The notes below the pieces were generated by a model. That model saw only the letters and a program-made list of their open reading frames with translations, ran no database searches and had not been told where the DNA came from. From an uncultured Acholeplasmataceae bacterium (GTDB lineage Bacteria; Bacillota_I; Bacilli_A; RF39; UBA660): 5,649 bases of DNA. Shown in pieces: positions 4,247 through 5,649 of this stretch. Where the stretch lies: NCBI GenBank assembly GCA_905203475.1, contig CAJKWD010000047.1, forward strand, positions 1 through 5,649, written 5' to 3'. Both the position numbers and the translations under genes were made by a program. Position 1 is the first letter of the stretch, and each line of letters begins with the position of its first letter.

Positions 4247-5649
4247 ATTCGATTACATACGGATCTTGCATCGTTCCTGTACCTGTGAACTCTAGATTTT
4301 CTGTGTTCAGATTGATTACTGGGCGGACGCCGCGACCAGCAGACACATAACCCCAAGCACGCAGCTCACCGGAAGACGTCACGAGGAACTCGCGCGCATT
4401 CGCATTGTCGTGGAAGAGGGATGGCGACATGGTCCAGTAGTCTGTTCCCGTGTATAAGTAATACAACATGTTTCTAGATTCACTCTTTCCTCCAGCCATG
4501 TTTACTTCATCCGCTGTGATTAATCCGATTGGCTTTGTTTGTTTTACATTTCCTGTTGATGTTGAGACAGTAAACTTATCAGCTGATTGTGGACAGTTTA
4601 GTGTTGGCCCGGTTGCATTTCCATTCCAATCATAGAATCTTGTATATCCATACATTGTCGGTGTAATTCCATATCCTGTGTTTTTATATGTCCCATCTCC
4701 TTTGCTTGAGATTTGACGATTATTACAGAAATAAGCGGTTTTTGATATCTTATCATCTACACTACTTAGATTATTTGTATACCAATTTTCAAGATATGTC
4801 TTCATTGTACTATTATTTAAATTTTGATGAGCCTGATTATAGGATGTAGATGAATTTTCTACTGACTTCACATTCATCTGTGTTGCATTTCTATAACTTT
4901 GGACATGAATTAATCTTTGGCATGTGCCTGTTTTTGAAGTACTAAAACATGTATAGTATTTCTTATCATTATACTTCTGTCCATATTCTGTGACTGTTGC
5001 ACTTACCATATCTCCTGTCACTGTAAAGGCATTCTTTTCCTTATCATATGAATAGCTTGTTCCAAAGTAATATTTTGCTGTTGCTGATAATCCAGTATAT
5101 TGCCATGTATTCTCACCTTCAGTAATCGCATTTTGACTCATATCTCCATACATATAGCCTACATATCCATTATCTGTATAATATGGATTAAATGCACTGG
5201 TTCCTACTTGACGATTACTGCTTGATTCTCCATTCTCATGTGGAGTTGTTCCATCATAGATAATACGTAAGGTTCCGTCCCCGTTGACACGAATAATTCG
5301 ATAGTATTTATTATCTAGTTTGACATAGTTTCCTGCCACTGCTCCACGATAATAATAACTTGTCCCATCTTCATCAGTCGCTGCATATAATCCTGATTCT
5401 TGGTTATCAAAACTTGATACACTGGCACTATAATCATATTTTGTCATTTTATATGTTTTTGCTCCTGCCCCATCTGTAGTTGTTGTTACATCTGTTATTT
5501 TATATAGAACAGTACATGTTGTATTCGTACTTTGACAAGTATAATATGTTTGCCCACTTGAGAAGTCTAATGTCTCTGGATCCGTTAATTTTGAACTTGT
5601 TAATGTATAAATTCCAGAACTTGTATTAAATGTATATGATGTTGAAATA
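4245..5649 (-). CDS. Large secreted or pilin-linked protein with a C-terminal lectin-like variable domain (5' end missing)
   Basis: The frame is open from the stop (TAG, 4247-4245) to the right edge: 467 residues are visible and the start lies outside. An internal ATG at 5447 is not the start, since 67 further codons are open upstream with coherent protein sequence. Residue numbers here count from that ATG. Two divergent modules each carry a YYTC.ST....TC..L...V pattern, one upstream of residue 1 (about 5487-5639) and one at 131-182. Between them, 30-65 contain YYYRGAVAGNY and YYRIIRVNGDGTLRIIYDG. The C-terminal 336-400 reads DYWTMSPS, then a variable-looking stretch, then GVRPVINLN and DPYVIE. 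YW-x-x-SPS plus GVRPVINL is typical of C-type-lectin/FGE-like target proteins of diversity-generating retroelements in gut Firmicutes (recollection, not a search). The protein is Thr/Ser/Asn/Tyr-rich, as extracellular proteins are. Ligand binding is inferred. Its N-terminus may carry a signal peptide or prepilin leader. Confidence 0.8.
   Translation of the reverse strand, partial: ISTSYTFNTSSGIYTLTSSKLTDPETLDFSSGQTYYTCQSTNTTCTVLYKITDVTTTTDGAGAKTYKMTKYDYSASVSSFDNQESGLYAATDEDGTSYYYRGAVAGNYVKLDNKYYRIIRVNGDGTLRIIYDGTTPHENGESSSNRQVGTSAFNPYYTDNGYVGYMYGDMSQNAITEGENTWQYTGLSATAKYYFGTSYSYDKEKNAFTVTGDMVSATVTEYGQKYNDKKYYTCFSTSKTGTCQRLIHVQSYRNATQMNVKSVENSSTSYNQAHQNLNNSTMKTYLENWYTNNLSSVDDKISKTAYFCNNRQISSKGDGTYKNTGYGITPTMYGYTRFYDWNGNATGPTLNCPQSADKFTVSTSTGNVKQTKPIGLITADEVNMAGGKSESRNMLYYLYTGTDYWTMSPSLFHDNANAREFLVTSSGELRAWGYVSAGRGVRPVINLNTENLEFTGTGTMQDPYVIE
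4321..4440 (-). other. Candidate DGR variable region (VR)
   Basis: By direct count this 120-bp stretch has 75 G+C (62.5%), while a nearby part of the same gene (4741-4800) has 25%. Coding-strand A is 14 of 120 here against 27 of 60 there. In codons 344-372 (4418-4332) none of the 29 codons ends in A, and the residues expected to vary are coded CTC, CAC, GAC, CGC, ACG, TCC, CGT, GCT, TGG, GGT, TAT, TCT, GCT, GGT and CGC. This fits adenine-directed mutagenesis of template codons such as AAY. The 3' end carries a block with 13 of 14 G/C (4321-4334), placed like an initiation-of-mutagenic-homing site. Framework residues (YW, SPS, F, V.S.G.L, GVRPVINL) sit between the variable ones. No template repeat is in the window, so the identification stays indirect. 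Confidence 0.65.

Noticed and set aside
4321..4440. The GC-rich block as a gene fragment transferred from a high-GC organism
   Set aside because: The block is in frame, completes the domain and is bounded within one exon-like stretch of about 120 bp with framework residues intact. A-depletion with no A-ending codons fits DGR mutagenesis better than foreign origin, though foreign origin is not excluded.
1..5649. Template repeat, reverse transcriptase, CRISPR array, insertion sequence or tRNA
   Set aside because: I looked for a second GC-rich or N/A-rich copy of the variable block, for regularly spaced repeats, transposase frames and tRNA-like cloverleafs on both strands, and saw none.

Overview
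The window looks like chromosomal DNA of a low-GC, endospore-forming member of the Bacilli, plausibly an uncultured gut lineage near Erysipelotrichales (inference). The pointers are an intact sigma-K gene with a pro-sequence, a sepF-divIVA cell-division pair, AT-rich DNA and Gram-positive ribosome binding sites (AGGAG, AGGTG). All genes lie on the minus strand except one unrecognised gene at 1997-2776.

Layout, left to right. Positions 1-160 hold no complete gene. They contain a minus-strand promoter, a strong hairpin terminator and the probable first codons of a gene leaving the window at base 1. Four heptamers there allow mutually exclusive pairings, as in an attenuated leader. Positions 181-1068 encode a prepilin-like protein with two Ig-like domains, with its own promoter and terminator. 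Positions 1160-1855 encode pro-sigma-K, divergent from the unrecognised gene at 1997-2776. That gene converges on divIVA (2785-3243), and one hairpin covers both stop codons. divIVA follows sepF (3276-3692, GTG start) in one operon. Positions 3794-4171 encode a small pilin-like protein. The right end (4245 to beyond 5649) is the 3' part of a large extracellular protein gene whose start lies outside the window.

The most striking signal is in the last 200 bases of that large gene. About 120 bp (4321-4440) are 62.5% G+C and about 12% A on the coding strand, inside an otherwise AT-rich gene. They encode a pattern of the type YW-T-M-SPS...F...V.S.G.L....V....GVRPVINL. This combination is what a variable region of a diversity-generating retroelement (DGR) is expected to look like. 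It would sit at the 3' end of a C-type-lectin-like target gene, with a GC-rich block at its 3' end and an inverted repeat just downstream. No reverse transcriptase, Avd or template repeat is in the window, so this is a candidate target gene and not a complete DGR.

Taken together, the window shows housekeeping division and sporulation genes interleaved with three surface-protein genes: two type IV pilin-like proteins and one probable hypervariable adhesin. A testable idea is that the variable protein is displayed on, or exported with, pilin-type proteins. No pilus assembly genes (PilB, PilC or PilD type) are visible here.
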